NCBI RefSeq assembly: GCF_028858725.1
Contig: NC_084769.1
Coordinates: forward strand, 6,263,501 to 6,327,500
Direction: 5' to 3'
DNA: 64,000 nucleotides
Source: Colius striatus
Taxonomy: Eukaryota > Chordata > Aves > Coliiformes > Coliidae
A model generated the notes under the pieces. The model was not told the origin of the DNA. It was given only the letters and a program-made list of their open reading frames with translations, and searched no databases. The translations under genes and the position numbers were made by a program. Positions 12,043 through 22,377 of this stretch are shown piece after piece; the stretch's first letter is position 1, and every line of letters begins with the position of its first letter.

Positions 12043-14473
12043 AATAATATGAGTTTATATACCATTCACTGTGGAAGCACAGCAGAGTAAAGCATTTAGG
12101 AGGGAGCTAAACGTGAGACAAGCATCTGAATTTCCAGTATGTGCGTAAGAAGGTCAAATCATGAATTAAAATCTGTAAAGCAGGCAGGACAGCGTTCCAA
12201 GACTCCTCAGAAACCCAGTCAGTCCAGGTCAAATTGCCATACAATATTCCTGTTACACCAACCCTCTCTCTTCCAGGTTCTGGTCAGCTCAAACATTTGC
12301 TTACCTACTCCTATGGGACTAACAACAGCTTGGCCTTCAGCAAGACTCACTGAAAACTGGCAGGTTGGCAGCTCTGGATACTGTTGTGCAGCCATCTTGA
12401 TTTGGTGAGTATTTGGCTACTTAACACTGGAACCATAAATTAATCTATTTTAATAGTGAAGAACTTGGAATATTATGAGAACCTATGCAATAGCCTCAAA
12501 GACTGCTCTTAACTTCTTTGACCAGCTATACCAATTTATCTTCTGCATCCTCAGTTAGTAAAAGTTGTGTTACCAAGAAGGAAAAAACCTGCTATGACGA
12601 CTATTTCAGAACAAGTTTATCCTTTCTGATGTTGTCAAAGTGCCTGTTGTGGGAGGATGACAGTTCACATCCAATTACACACTGTGATGGATTCATATTT
12701 CTTGATCAATGACTTTGAAGTCTTCTGGGACAACATTGTACAATGACCCTTCATTTTAAAGACCAAATAAGATGGTTAGTGACATGCAGACAATAAGAGA
12801 CCGAATTTCATGCATGTCAAAACTAGTTTTAACCAGTGTCTGTCTCTAACACTTCTCTTGAACTGGAAGAAACATTAGTCACTCCAGCACAGAGAAAGTT
12901 GTTTAATGGAAACAAGCAACTGCAAAGATTATTGGAGTAGGAACACAATTGTCTCAAAAGGACTTCCATTTAGGAACAGTGTCATGGTTTGAAATCAAAG
13001 TTGTTTGCCTATTGATAGAACTTCAGATGTCTGGAGCTTGAAAAGGCAATAGAAAACATGAACTTCGATGAAGACTTAGTGCACTTCAGTGTGGCAAGGC
13101 ATATTATTACAGCTGACAGGCTTTTGCCTACCTATTTGAATCAGGGTCACAAGGAAGAGTGGTATTTGAAATGTTTTTTCATAGTACTAGAGCTATAAAG
13201 CTCCTTGCTTAAACCCTAAAAGTTTCTGTGAGATTATCCAAAGGGAATGTTATATCCTTCAGAAAACACAATAGCCTGTAGAATGGAAATGGACTTGATC
13301 CACGTGTCTTGGTCCTGTTGTATGAATGTAATCATGACTGTGTGATCCCTATCCAGGAAAAACAGCATGTGAATCAGTATTTGCCTAATGAGAACAATAA
13401 TGCCTGCATTTTTTTTCGTAACAACCATGGCTGTGAGCATTCAGAAGCACCAGCCAGGTCATGCTGAAGACTATTCAGCAGATTAGAAAACAAATTAAAA
13501 TGAAAATTGTGGTGAACTTCAGGGCTGCTCATTCCAGCAGTGGCTGTGTGCCTCTGCTAATGGGATTCACATCAGATCTCTGGTGCCTTTACACACGGTC
13601 GGTCCAACTCTCCAAAGGCCAGATACGCCAGGTGATTTTGTTTTGCAAAGTCCTTAGCTTGAGCTATGAATTGGAGCACTGATGATGGCTCTGTCTCTTG
13701 GGAAAGGCGGGAGGAAGAGGAGGCTTCCACTTCTGCAAATCCATGAGGAAGAGCAGATATTTCCTGTGGTAGGAGCTACCGTTAGTGGTAGTTGAATTGC
13801 TGGGTCCCACCTTTTGCCCTCTTTCTGAGGGCTCCTGGGGCACTTGTGCTGCTCTCAGAAGCTTTCATACTCACTGCTGATGGCCTCCCAGTGCAGCAGC
13901 AGCAGCATTAGTATTTTCAGGGACAGAAGAGGAATTGCGAAACATATGGCAAGGCACGGGACCTGCAAGACTTTGACCTTGAGCAATATAAGAACCATTG
14001 CACGGACCAACTGCAGTGCATTTCATACCTCCAAAGGGAGTGAGGATGTGAGAGACGTTAACTGTGTGCACTCAGAGGGCACAAAAACAACCAGAAGGTG
14101 AAAAACTAAAACTGATAAAAGCCCAAGATTAACACAGCATTGGAAAGAAGGAAAGTCACCAAAAATGATCAGGCTGTTTAATGTGGGAAGAAGACAATCA
14201 TGCTAAAGTCTTCCAAATGCTTTTAAAGCCAAATGGACATTTATATATCTTTTCTTGCTCTTTTGAAACCTTAGTAGTAAAAGCTGTAAACTGTTAACCT
14301 GAAAGAAGCAAAGCAAATCCACCCTGTTCAGACTTTCTGACGTGTTGCTCCTCATAAACTTCCTTTAAAAATGTCCTTTGTAACTAAGAAACTTGCCACG
14401 TGTGCACTGCTTTGTAAATGGGAAATTAAAGAGCAGAAAGCCTGAATAAAGTGAGACTGCTTCATATTTGCAT
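12043..14473. other. Unannotated DNA with a short CAG run
   Basis: No gene recognised. A (CAG)4 run lies at 13894-13907. A stop-free stretch at about 13282-13464 (plus) has ordinary-looking amino-acid composition but no start, splice context or family resemblance. Open frames at 13461-13682 and 13844-14101 likewise show no motif. Confidence 0.5.
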
Positions 14474-14700
14474 TCAAAGCGCTTTGCAAGTATCAGTCAA
14501 TTACCTCAACGTGCTTCCTTACCATTCCCAATCTAACTGAAAAATGCAAGCTCACAGCTTCCCTGTGAGATAGTTGTTTTTAATCCATTTTTCATAGCTA
14601 GAAACAGGAGGGGTGGGTGGCTCACCTTGGGTGACGGTGGAGCTAGAGGCAGAGCTGGAAATAGACTTTTGGTATAGATTCGAAGGTGAGGTGTAGGGCA
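14474..14700 (-). repeat. MIR-like SINE fossil
   Basis: Read on the plus strand the segment follows the reverse complement of MIR in order: AGCGCTTTGCAAG; TCAATTACCTCA; CCCTGTGAGATAGTTGTTTTTAATCC; TCATAGCTAGAAACAGGAGG; CTCACCTTGGGTGACGG; GGCAGAGCTGGAAATAGAC. That is almost the full length of the SINE core and 3' part, heavily diverged. Such copies predate the bird radiation and are sometimes co-opted as enhancers, though nothing here shows that. Confidence 0.6.
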
Positions 14701-16263
14701 GTTCATATCAACAGATGTTTTCACATCAGAATTTTATAAACCTCTGTCACATGGATGAATTGAAATTTCAATATGTGCAGTTACAAAAAGCCTCCTGCTA
14801 CTCACAGAACTCATTTTTTCTTCTTAAGCTTATTATAATGAAAATACTTCTCCTTTATGAAATCCTACTTTTAGCTCAGGGTTTTTTCCCCATCACTGAT
14901 TCTCCACTGTGCCAAGACAGGAACCTCTGTGTTCTCATAACTAAACTACTTGTGGTTTTTTTTAGGCAAGATTAAGATGAGCAGTGGGAGGACAGAGGTA
15001 TGGTCTGATGGTATTTATCAGTATCAGTTGTCAGCTTATAAAGCATTATGTGATGTACGTGTCCAGCTTTCACTTGTTTGCACTGCTGGCAGATTGCATG
15101 ATTCCTCTTTATTGCCGTTTGGCTTTTTCCCTTAAAAACAAACAAACAATCTACAGTTCCCCAGAGAAGGACAGGTAGTGTTTTTTACATCCAATAATGA
15201 GCCAAAAAGGAATCCATCCTGGGACACTCATTTCACTCTGATGCTGATCATAACAACACTACTTCTCTTATATGAGCAGTCATTCAGTCTGCTGTTGCTA
15301 CTAAAGTATTATATAGTAAAGTACTATAAAGTATTATTTGCTGTTTATAGTTAAATAATATTTTAGTTATGTTTTTTTCATCATGACAGTTCACTTTGTG
15401 CTCAGGCAAAAGTATTTTGGAGTCAGAAGAAAATTAGCTGCTCTGTGTTCACTATCTGTGGGAACAATACACTTTTCTCTCCCCATCTAAGCACGGAATG
15501 ACATCCAAGGAGTATTTGGATCCCCATGTCCAAATGACAGGCAAGTCTCTGCTGAAGACACTTCTTGAAACTTCTAATGAGAAGGTTTAAATAGTTAACT
15601 AAAATGGATTGGGATTTTTGGTCATTAAGGTAATTTCTAATACACGACATTGTTTTTTTCTTGAATACCAAGATGATGTGAGTTTTCTGTTAAAGACTGA
15701 GGATGAAATAATTAAAAATGGCTAAGTGACCTTGACAGACATGTTCTTTCTGAGAGTCAATAGGGGCTGTGCACATTAATTAGTGTTTTTCAAATTCTGC
15801 TCTTAGTATTTACCAAAGTAGAAAAGCTTTCCCTCAGTCAGTCAAGGGCAGGAATGACTATCCCTGTGACTGTTGACATATTTGCCTTTATCATAATTTT
15901 CTTTATGCATGATTTATTTTGCAAAAATGCATTTAACATTTTGTTTAAAAAAGCTCTGGTGAAAATAATGTGTTTATTACAGTTTCATTTGAAAACATAC
16001 CTATGAGTAACAGATTGGATTGCTAGAATTATAGGGCAGCTACCTCTTATCAATGACCAAAATATGAGATAAAGGACACAGAAAATTGATTTTTAAGAAG
16101 AGACATTAGCTCAAAGGTTGCAAATGCAACTAGTTAAATTTTATCAATCATGCTCATAACCATATCTTAATTATTAGTATGGCTTCAAAAAAAACACCTC
16201 TTTGTTTTCAATGTATTTAATAAAAAAAGCATTGTGAAGAGCAGACTGGTGAAGCTTTACATT
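14701..16263. other. Unannotated DNA
   Basis: No gene recognised. A small direct repeat TAAAGTATTAT occurs at 15302-15312 and 15327-15337 in an AT-rich patch. Open frames of 60 to 86 codons carry no motif. Confidence 0.5.
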
Positions 16264-16803
16264 TCACAGAATCACAGAATCTTAAGGGTTGGAAGGGACT
16301 TTGAAAGCTCATCCAGTGCAACCCCCCCTGCCAGAGCAGGACCACCTAGAGCAGGTCACACAGGAACTCATCCAGTTGGGTTTGGAATGTCTCCAGAGAA
16401 GGAGACTCCACAACCCATCTGGGCAGCCCCTGCCAGTGCTCCCTCACCTGAACAGTGATGAAATTCTTCCTTGTACTTCTTTGGAACCTCTTACGTTCCA
16501 GCTTATACACAATGTCCCTTGTCCTATCATTGGCCATCACTGAGAACAGCCTGGCTCCATCCTCCTGACACCCACCCTTTATGTATTTGTAAACATTAAT
16601 GATATCACCCCTTAGTCTTTTCTTCTCCAAGCTAAAGAGCCCCAGCTCCCTCAGCCTTTCATCAGAAGGGAGATGCTCCACTTCTTTCATCATCTTGGTG
16701 GCCCTGTGCTGAACTGCCTCCATCAACTCCCTCTCCTTGAACTGAGGGACCCGGAACTGGATATTCCAGATGTGGGCTCATGAGGACAGAATAAAGGGAG
16801 GGA
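16264..16803 (-). mobile_element. CR1 LINE, 5'-truncated, minus strand
   Basis: About 540 bp of the 3' part of a CR1 element in reverse orientation. The plus strand begins with the complement of the CR1 tail (two ATTCTGTGA octamers), then the 3' UTR complement (GTTGGAAGGGACTTTGAAAG, CAACCCCCCTGC) and the ORF2 C-terminus. It ends around the complement of the TCCAGATGTGG-type segment and GAGGACAGAATAAAGG. The 3' UTR differs from the group at 1211, 37812, 54012, 60410 and 62632, so it is a separate, somewhat older subfamily. The 5' part, including the endonuclease and the catalytic reverse-transcriptase motifs, is absent. Confidence 0.95.
16346..16726 (-). pseudogene. CR1 ORF2 C-terminal remnant, open for 126 codons
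   Basis: This is the uninterrupted C-terminal end of CR1 ORF2, downstream of the reverse-transcriptase catalytic core. Recognisable blocks in order are RATKMMKEVEHL, ERLRELGLFSLEKKRLRGD, INVYKYIKGGCQEDGARLFSV, DRTRD, VQVREHWQGLP and VVESPSLETFQTQLDEFL, then the natural stop. The annotated start is an internal codon, not a true initiator, because the element is 5'-truncated. There is no endonuclease domain and no catalytic aspartate motif, so no activity is expected. The open frame reflects limited age rather than selection. Confidence 0.85.
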
Positions 16804-18969
16804 ATTTATTCACTTCTTGTTTGTAAGAGAAGAGTGAAACATCTGGCAAGTACCAATACATAACAAAGAGAAAATTTTCAGAGTAGTATCTGTTTTGTTG
16901 ATAAATTATTCCAGAATTCTAATAGTCAACAGCACTGGAGACTACAGTAGATAAGACACTGATGAAGCAAATGTCACAACAGTCTTGTGCTAATAGAAAA
17001 GTAAAGATGAATGTTTTCCATTCTCTTTAGTGTTTTTATGGTAGGCCAGTAAGATACTGTAATCAAACAACAGAGAAAATCTCTTGTTGAGCTTTTGCTC
17101 TTACATTTTACCTACTTGCCTCAGGTATTTTCCTATTATTTTATTAGACTAAATTACAACATGGTCGGACATAGGAATAATAAACACAGCAAATAATTTT
17201 AAATAAGGAACTTTAAAATATTTGTTTGTTACCTAGTCAAAGGTTAATCATATTGTATTTCTTGATTCTATAGAGAAAGAACCTTTTCAGGGGATGCCTA
17301 ATTGCCAACCAAAACCGTATGTGCTTGCAGAGCTTGAAATATGCATTTGTATTCGTAAAGGTAAGTCAAGCCCAGATTCAAATTTCCATGCACAATCAAA
17401 TGTTGATTCTCTGGTAGAATTTGCCTGCCTGGTTCTTCTAGGGGCTTGAATTATTTCTTGGATGAAATGAACTGATTCAGTTCCACCAGATGAAATAGAA
17501 ATTCCAGCTGTGAAGGACTTTTGATATGTAACCATTTTCCAACACAGCAGACTCCAAGTGCTAGTTCATTTTCTTCCCCCATGTGGGTCATAAGCTTTTA
17601 TGAGCCACTGATTGTGCTCCAGTAGAGGCTAAGCAAAAAATGACCTTTTTTTATTTTGCTTCCGTCATAGAGAAGATGTTGGGTAGAATATGCTAAATGG
17701 CAGCTGGTGCATAACCAGAGTAGTGTGTTGCAATGCTTAGCAAAGGCTGATAACACATCCTGGATGGATGTAACTTGTTTATAAATTTGCTTTTACTTGG
17801 GACACTACTTTCTGCTGCTTCCCTTGATCACCAGCTATTTCAACATATCACTAGCAATCTGAGCTGAATAGTGATAGATAACATTGTGTGGGTAGAAGTG
17901 TTTTCAGTAGATCTGAAGCCCTAATAAGATAATTTTTCTATTAAACTTTCCTCCACGTTGCAAGAGTTCCAGCACAAAGCTGGTACAAAGGCCAGATACA
18001 TGCAAATGACATTTCCTCATCTCATCATCTAAGGTAGCCAACAGTTTCTGATGACTGTAAATGGGAAACAGTCGAGTCATGATCTTGCTCAAGTTTATGG
18101 ACATAAGGAACTGTTACACTGGAACTGCATGAAAGCAAGAATTTAAATTCAAGCACATGTATTTGCTTGCTCTTTCATATGCATAACTTTAATCATGATA
18201 ATTCTTAACAGCAGTATGTTAAGGATCACCAGCTTGTACGGGGGCTGGTTCTCAAAATGCCATCAGGAAATAAAGATACTCATCTTTGCTTTAAGTTGCA
18301 GTACAATATAAGGGCACTGATTTCCCTGTACAGTAGTGGCATCAAAGCCCAGTAGCATTAAATGTCTTGTTTCTTTGGTGTCACACACATATATGTAGTA
18401 TTATTCATATTTTCATGCATTATTCCAGTTATTGCCAGCAACTCTGACAGATTTATTTGCTGTACTTCATTCTTTAAAATAAATATATTTATGAATGGAG
18501 TAGCTACATATAGACTTTAAATCAAATAATATTAATCTGATAAAAGTAGATCTCAGCACTAATATTGTTCTACTGCTGCATTTGTGACAACTGAAAGGCT
18601 TTTACTCAAAAGGAAGAACAAAACTGCTCTCAAGCTGCTACTCTTGTATTGGCAGCAGCAAAGTTTATTAAAAATTGAATACCATCTTTGATTTAAATTA
18701 TATGTTATAGTAATTGCAATTTCTTTTAGAAACGTGTTCCAATATCTCCTAATATCTTTTCATCAGTTACAGATTTTGGATCAAAGGCAATTATAGATGA
18801 GCACTGAGTAAAACACAGATTCAGACTTGCACATGTGCAAGAACTCACGGGCAAATTCAAATCAAAGTGAACACTTGAGGTTCTTCAAGACTCCAAGAGA
18901 GTCTCAGAGATGATGCCATTATACCTAGGTTTATTTTGTGCCATGGCGCAGGCAAGACCAGGAGAGCCT
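16804..18969. other. Unannotated DNA
   Basis: Nothing recognised. The minus frame at 17287-17535 (82 codons) and others have no recognisable motifs. Confidence 0.5.
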
Positions 18970-19080
18970 AGAAATGCCAGCTGAAGGAACAGTTGAAGGT
19001 CACTTACTCCAGCCTGCTCAAAGCAGGATGATCACCAAGACCAGACTAGGGCAGCAAGGGCCATGGGAAAACATCGGGAA
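18970..19080 (-). mobile_element. Old CR1 3'-end fragment
   Basis: The plus strand shows GAAGGTCACTTACTCCAGCC, then CTGCTCAAAGCAGGATGATC, then ACCAGACTAGGGCAGCAAGG and GCCATG. This follows the complement of an older CR1 3' region (GAGGTCATCTAGTCCAGCC, CTGCTCAAAGCAGGG, ACCAGGTTGCTCAGGGCCATG). The octamer tail is no longer clear and the rest is eroded. Confidence 0.55.
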
Positions 19081-19781
19081 GAGAAGCTGCAGACCACTTC
19101 TGCTGTAGAGGCAGGTGAGATGCTCCATGCTCAATCTGTCAGAGAAATGAGAGTGAACAGAAATGGATTTTGATGTACTCTTGAGATTCCTCAGAGGGGA
19201 CAGATGGAGCTGGTCACTAGAGGCCATCACCCACATTAACAGAAGAATATGAACAAAGTGCTCAAAGAGCTCTAAGTTCACCAAAGAAACATAAGGAAAC
19301 GGGTATAATGCTCATTTCAGTCTGAAAACATTTTAACCTCCCAGTTGGGATCTCTCAGCAGAGCCTCAGTTACCTGACCGGTATATTCTCTGTGATCTGA
19401 CAGGAATGACTGTATCCCTTCCTGGCAAGACTATGTCATGAACACCAGGCTAATGAGAACAAGCATATAGATACAAGAAAAAAAACAGATTTCCAAGCCT
19501 CCTTTGTTGTTGTGTGCAAGACCTCAGTGTTACTGAAGACAGTTTAAGCCTCTTGTGATGAGCTCAGTGTGTCCCATACCAAAATCATGCCTTTTGCCCA
19601 GCACCAGGTACATTAAAATTAAAAACAATGTAAAGAGGAGGTCTTAGATTAATTAGCAATTGGGTACACAGTACACTTTCAATATCTTTAGATTTTAGGC
19701 AGTTGCAAGAAGATGTGTTTAATGTATAACACACCATGAAGACATGCATTTATAAATCTCATCAATTTATATCACACCCTA
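19081..19781. other. Unannotated DNA
   Basis: No gene or repeat recognised. It may contain further decayed CR1 sequence next to 19080, but I cannot align it by eye. Confidence 0.45.
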
Positions 19782-19806
19782 TGTGTGTGTGTATATATAT
19801 ATATAT
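19782..19806 (+). repeat. (TG)n(TA)n microsatellite
   Basis: About five TG units directly followed by about eight TA units. A compound dinucleotide repeat, likely polymorphic. Confidence 0.9.
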
Positions 19807-19964
19807 AATTATTATTGTATATACCACACACATTACAGTACTGAAAAACTGGTATTACAGCACTATAATTTTGCAATGTAGCTTTCTAGAAAATACTGCT
19901 GTGAACTATGTCCAGTTTTCACTCTGGCTCTATGTCACCTGTAATTTAAAAGCTGGCTTGAGTG

Positions 19965-20022
19965 AAGCAAATGGTCAAATGACTGGTCCAAAATTATACA
20001 GACACACTAAGGCTTAGCTGGC
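19965..20022 (-). repeat. Possible MIR-like SINE fragment
   Basis: GGTCAAATGACTGGTCC, AAAATTATACAGAC and TTAGCTGG follow the MIR reverse-complement order GGTTAAGTGACTTGCC, CAAGGTCACACAGC, GCAGAGCTGG. By eye about six of ten bases agree over 49 bp. Weak but ordered. Confidence 0.35.
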
Positions 20023-20918
20023 TACTAGCGCTTGCTTCATTCATGACACCACACAATCTTCTTACACCACACAGCCTCCCACAAAGCAATGGTAGAAGGC
20101 ATCAGTGAGACTAATGGTTATTTTTCTCTATTAAAGCCTTCTGATGGAGCATTTCTATATTCTAGTTTTAATTTAAAAACCTTCTAGGCTGAGGCTGCTG
20201 CAGAGACTTAAGAGAGGAAATACCATAGAAGTACTTGAAGCAATATAAAGCACCTAAGCCTTTACCATGAACTGCTTGTTACAGCTGTATTTGTTTTGTA
20301 GCCTTCCTGGTCTGAACTTGTTAAATTGAGTTCTTGGCTTGAATGAAGCACTGCAGAAGGGACTTTGAAAGTACATTGACAAAGAGATGGAGGGCTGAAG
20401 ACTGTTCCCACAAAATCAGCAATAACATTGATTTCAAGTGAGGTAGGGAATGACGCTGGTAGCAGTGACTCCTCCTCAGTGTGTTTGAAAGTCATCTTTC
20501 GAGGAAGACAGACTCTGTCCTGGTTTTGCCATCAATAAGAGATCAGTCACTGGTGGAGGCTAGCAGATCTGGCATCAAATACATCTATATTTATTGTAGG
20601 CTGATCACATTTTTGAAGTGCAAATGTTGAAGCACTTTGAAAGTGAATTGCATGTAAGCCATTTAAATGAATGAAGGTGTGCACCTTAGTGGTATTCTAG
20701 TATTTTTTAATGTAATTAATAACATATCAAATGGATTGCTTTTCTAAGACAGGTGAATTATCAGAAGGGTGACTGTTATCTACCACAAATACTTTTTTTG
20801 TTGCATGCCAGGGGGCCAGCCATGCTGTGATGTGAGTGACTGTGGCAAATACTAGAGATTTCCATCCTGTACTGTTAATGTTATAACTATAAGAACTTAA
20901 TAAATACTCAAGCATTGA
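20023..20918. other. Unannotated DNA
   Basis: No gene or repeat recognised. The minus frame at 20262-20495 (77 codons) shows no family resemblance. Confidence 0.5.
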
Positions 20919-20938
20919 CTTTTAGTTTAAACTAAAAG
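20919..20938. repeat. Perfect 20-bp palindrome
   Basis: CTTTTAGTTTAAACTAAAAG is identical to its own reverse complement, centred on TTTAAA within GTTTAAAC. It can form a cruciform or bind a symmetric dimer. No neighbouring gene is visible to link it to regulation. Confidence 0.9.
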
Positions 20939-21570
20939 AGTTACACATCCTCAACACTGATACAGCAGCTATTGCAGGTGAGAGACCAGAGAAGGGGATT
21001 TATGGTTTTTCATTTACTGAAACTATAGGTTGAAATGACTGAGAAGTTAAATCCCAGTTCAAGCTGCAAATTAAGTGAAACAAGGAAAAAATTTTTCTTT
21101 GATGAATTAGATTTATGAATGTTGCTGCAATGAAGGATAATTGTGATGATGAAAATTAAGAACAGAACAATGATAATTGAAAATGCTGTTGTGGCAGATA
21201 TTAAAAAGAGCCTGGAGTTCTGGGGCTGTTAAACATTACCATTAAAATCCTGGTAATTAGAAATACTTGACAAAGAATGGGAGAACATTTAGTAGAACAA
21301 AATCTTAACTATTACTCTCTGATAATCCTGTTAAATAGCATACTGTATTACATGTTTAAGTCTTCTGTGACTGAGACTATTTAATGGCATAGTTCATTTC
21401 CAGAGTCTAAACCTCCCATCTGATTGCTAAAAAAAGAGAAAATACTAGCAAATCCCTTCAGCCCTCTAATAAGCACCAACCAGATATTTAAATGTCTTAT
21501 TCCCATGAAAGTTTGCAATTCTGTTCTTTGCATTGTATTAGTGAACCAAGCTGGGTGAAAACATAGATGT
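20939..21570. other. Unannotated DNA
   Basis: Nothing recognised between the palindrome and the CR1 that follows. Confidence 0.5.
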
Positions 21571-22377
21571 GATTGAAGGCAGGAAGGGTCTTCAGAGGGC
21601 CCTGGCCAGGCCATATGGATAGTCTGAGGCCAGTTGTATGAGGTTTAACAAGACCAAGTGCTGGGTCCTGCACTTGGGCCACAACAACCCCAGGCAACAC
21701 TACAGGCTTGGGGCAGAGGGCATGGGAAATTGTCCAGTGGAAAAGGATTTGGGCATGTTGGTCAACAGCAACGGAACATGAGCCAGGAATGTTGCCCAAG
21801 TGGCCAAGAAGGCCAATAGCATCTTGGTATGTATCAGAAATAGTGTGACCACTAGGGCCAGGGAATAACTTGGCCCCAGTGAGGCTGAACCTTGAATACT
21901 GTAGTGTTGGGCTCCTCACTACAAGAGGGACACTGAGTGTGTCTGGAGTGTGTCCAGGGACAGTCCATGAAGCTGATGAAGGGTCTAGAGCACAGAAGAG
22001 CAGCTGAGGGAATTGTTTAGCCTGGAGAAAAGGAGGCTGAGTAGACACATGATTAGTCTACAGGAGGTTATAGTGAGGTGAGGATATGTTACTTCTCCCA
22101 AGTAACAACTGATAGGACAAGAGGACACAGTTAAGTTGCACCAAGGGAGGTTTAGATTGGAGATTAGGAAGAACTTTTTTCACTGAGAGAATTGTTAAAA
22201 ATTAGCACAGGCTGCCCAGGGAAGTGGTGGAGTCCTCATCCCTGGAGATATCTAACAGACAGGTAACTGAGGTGCTGAGAGACATGGTTTAGTGATGGGC
22301 TTGGCAGTGTGAGGTTAGTAGTTGGACTTGAGAATCGTAAAGGTCTTTTCCAAGTGAAACAATTCTATGATCCTATA
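21571..22377 (+). mobile_element. CR1 LINE, about 800 bp, diverged
   Basis: The longest clearly alignable CR1 body in the window. It starts inside ORF2 (GGAAGGGTCTTCAGAGGG) and passes through AACAAGACCAAGTGCTGGG, TGCACTTGGGCCACAACAAC, AGGCTTGGGGCAGAGGG, GGCCAAGAAGGCCAATAGC and GCCTGGAGAAAAGGAGGCTG. It then has AAGTAACAACTGATAGGAC, GGCTGCCCAGGGAAGTGG, ATGGTTTAGTGATGGGCTTG and GGCAGTGTGAGGTTAGTAG, with tail AATTCTATGATCCTATA. The 3' UTR type matches the minus copy at 32928-33175 and differs from the other groups. The frame is broken by several stops and small deletions (one near 21990 removes part of the ERLRELG-type block). The 183-codon open frame on the opposite strand at 21497-22048 is an antisense artefact of this element. 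Confidence 0.95.
21629..22302 (+). pseudogene. Broken CR1 ORF2 C-terminal segment
   Basis: Translating in pieces gives recognisable CR1 ORF2 blocks: [44 protein letters not shown], and after frame changes RDMV near the end. These lie downstream of the catalytic reverse-transcriptase core. Stops (for example in the AACATGAGCCAGGAATG neighbourhood) and indels make it non-coding. It retains more of the ORF2 thumb region than the other copies. Confidence 0.75.

Noticed and set aside
13282..13464. 61-codon stop-free plus frame with ordinary amino-acid composition
   Set aside because: No start codon, no clear splice sites, and no family resemblance. Frames of this length are common by chance here.
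13894..13907. CAG repeat as a polyglutamine tract
   Set aside because: Only four CAG units, and no supported exon surrounds them.
21497..22048. 183-codon minus-strand open frame
   Set aside because: It lies almost wholly antisense to the plus-strand CR1 at 21571-22377. Antisense frames of CR1 are a known artefact and the translation matches no protein family.
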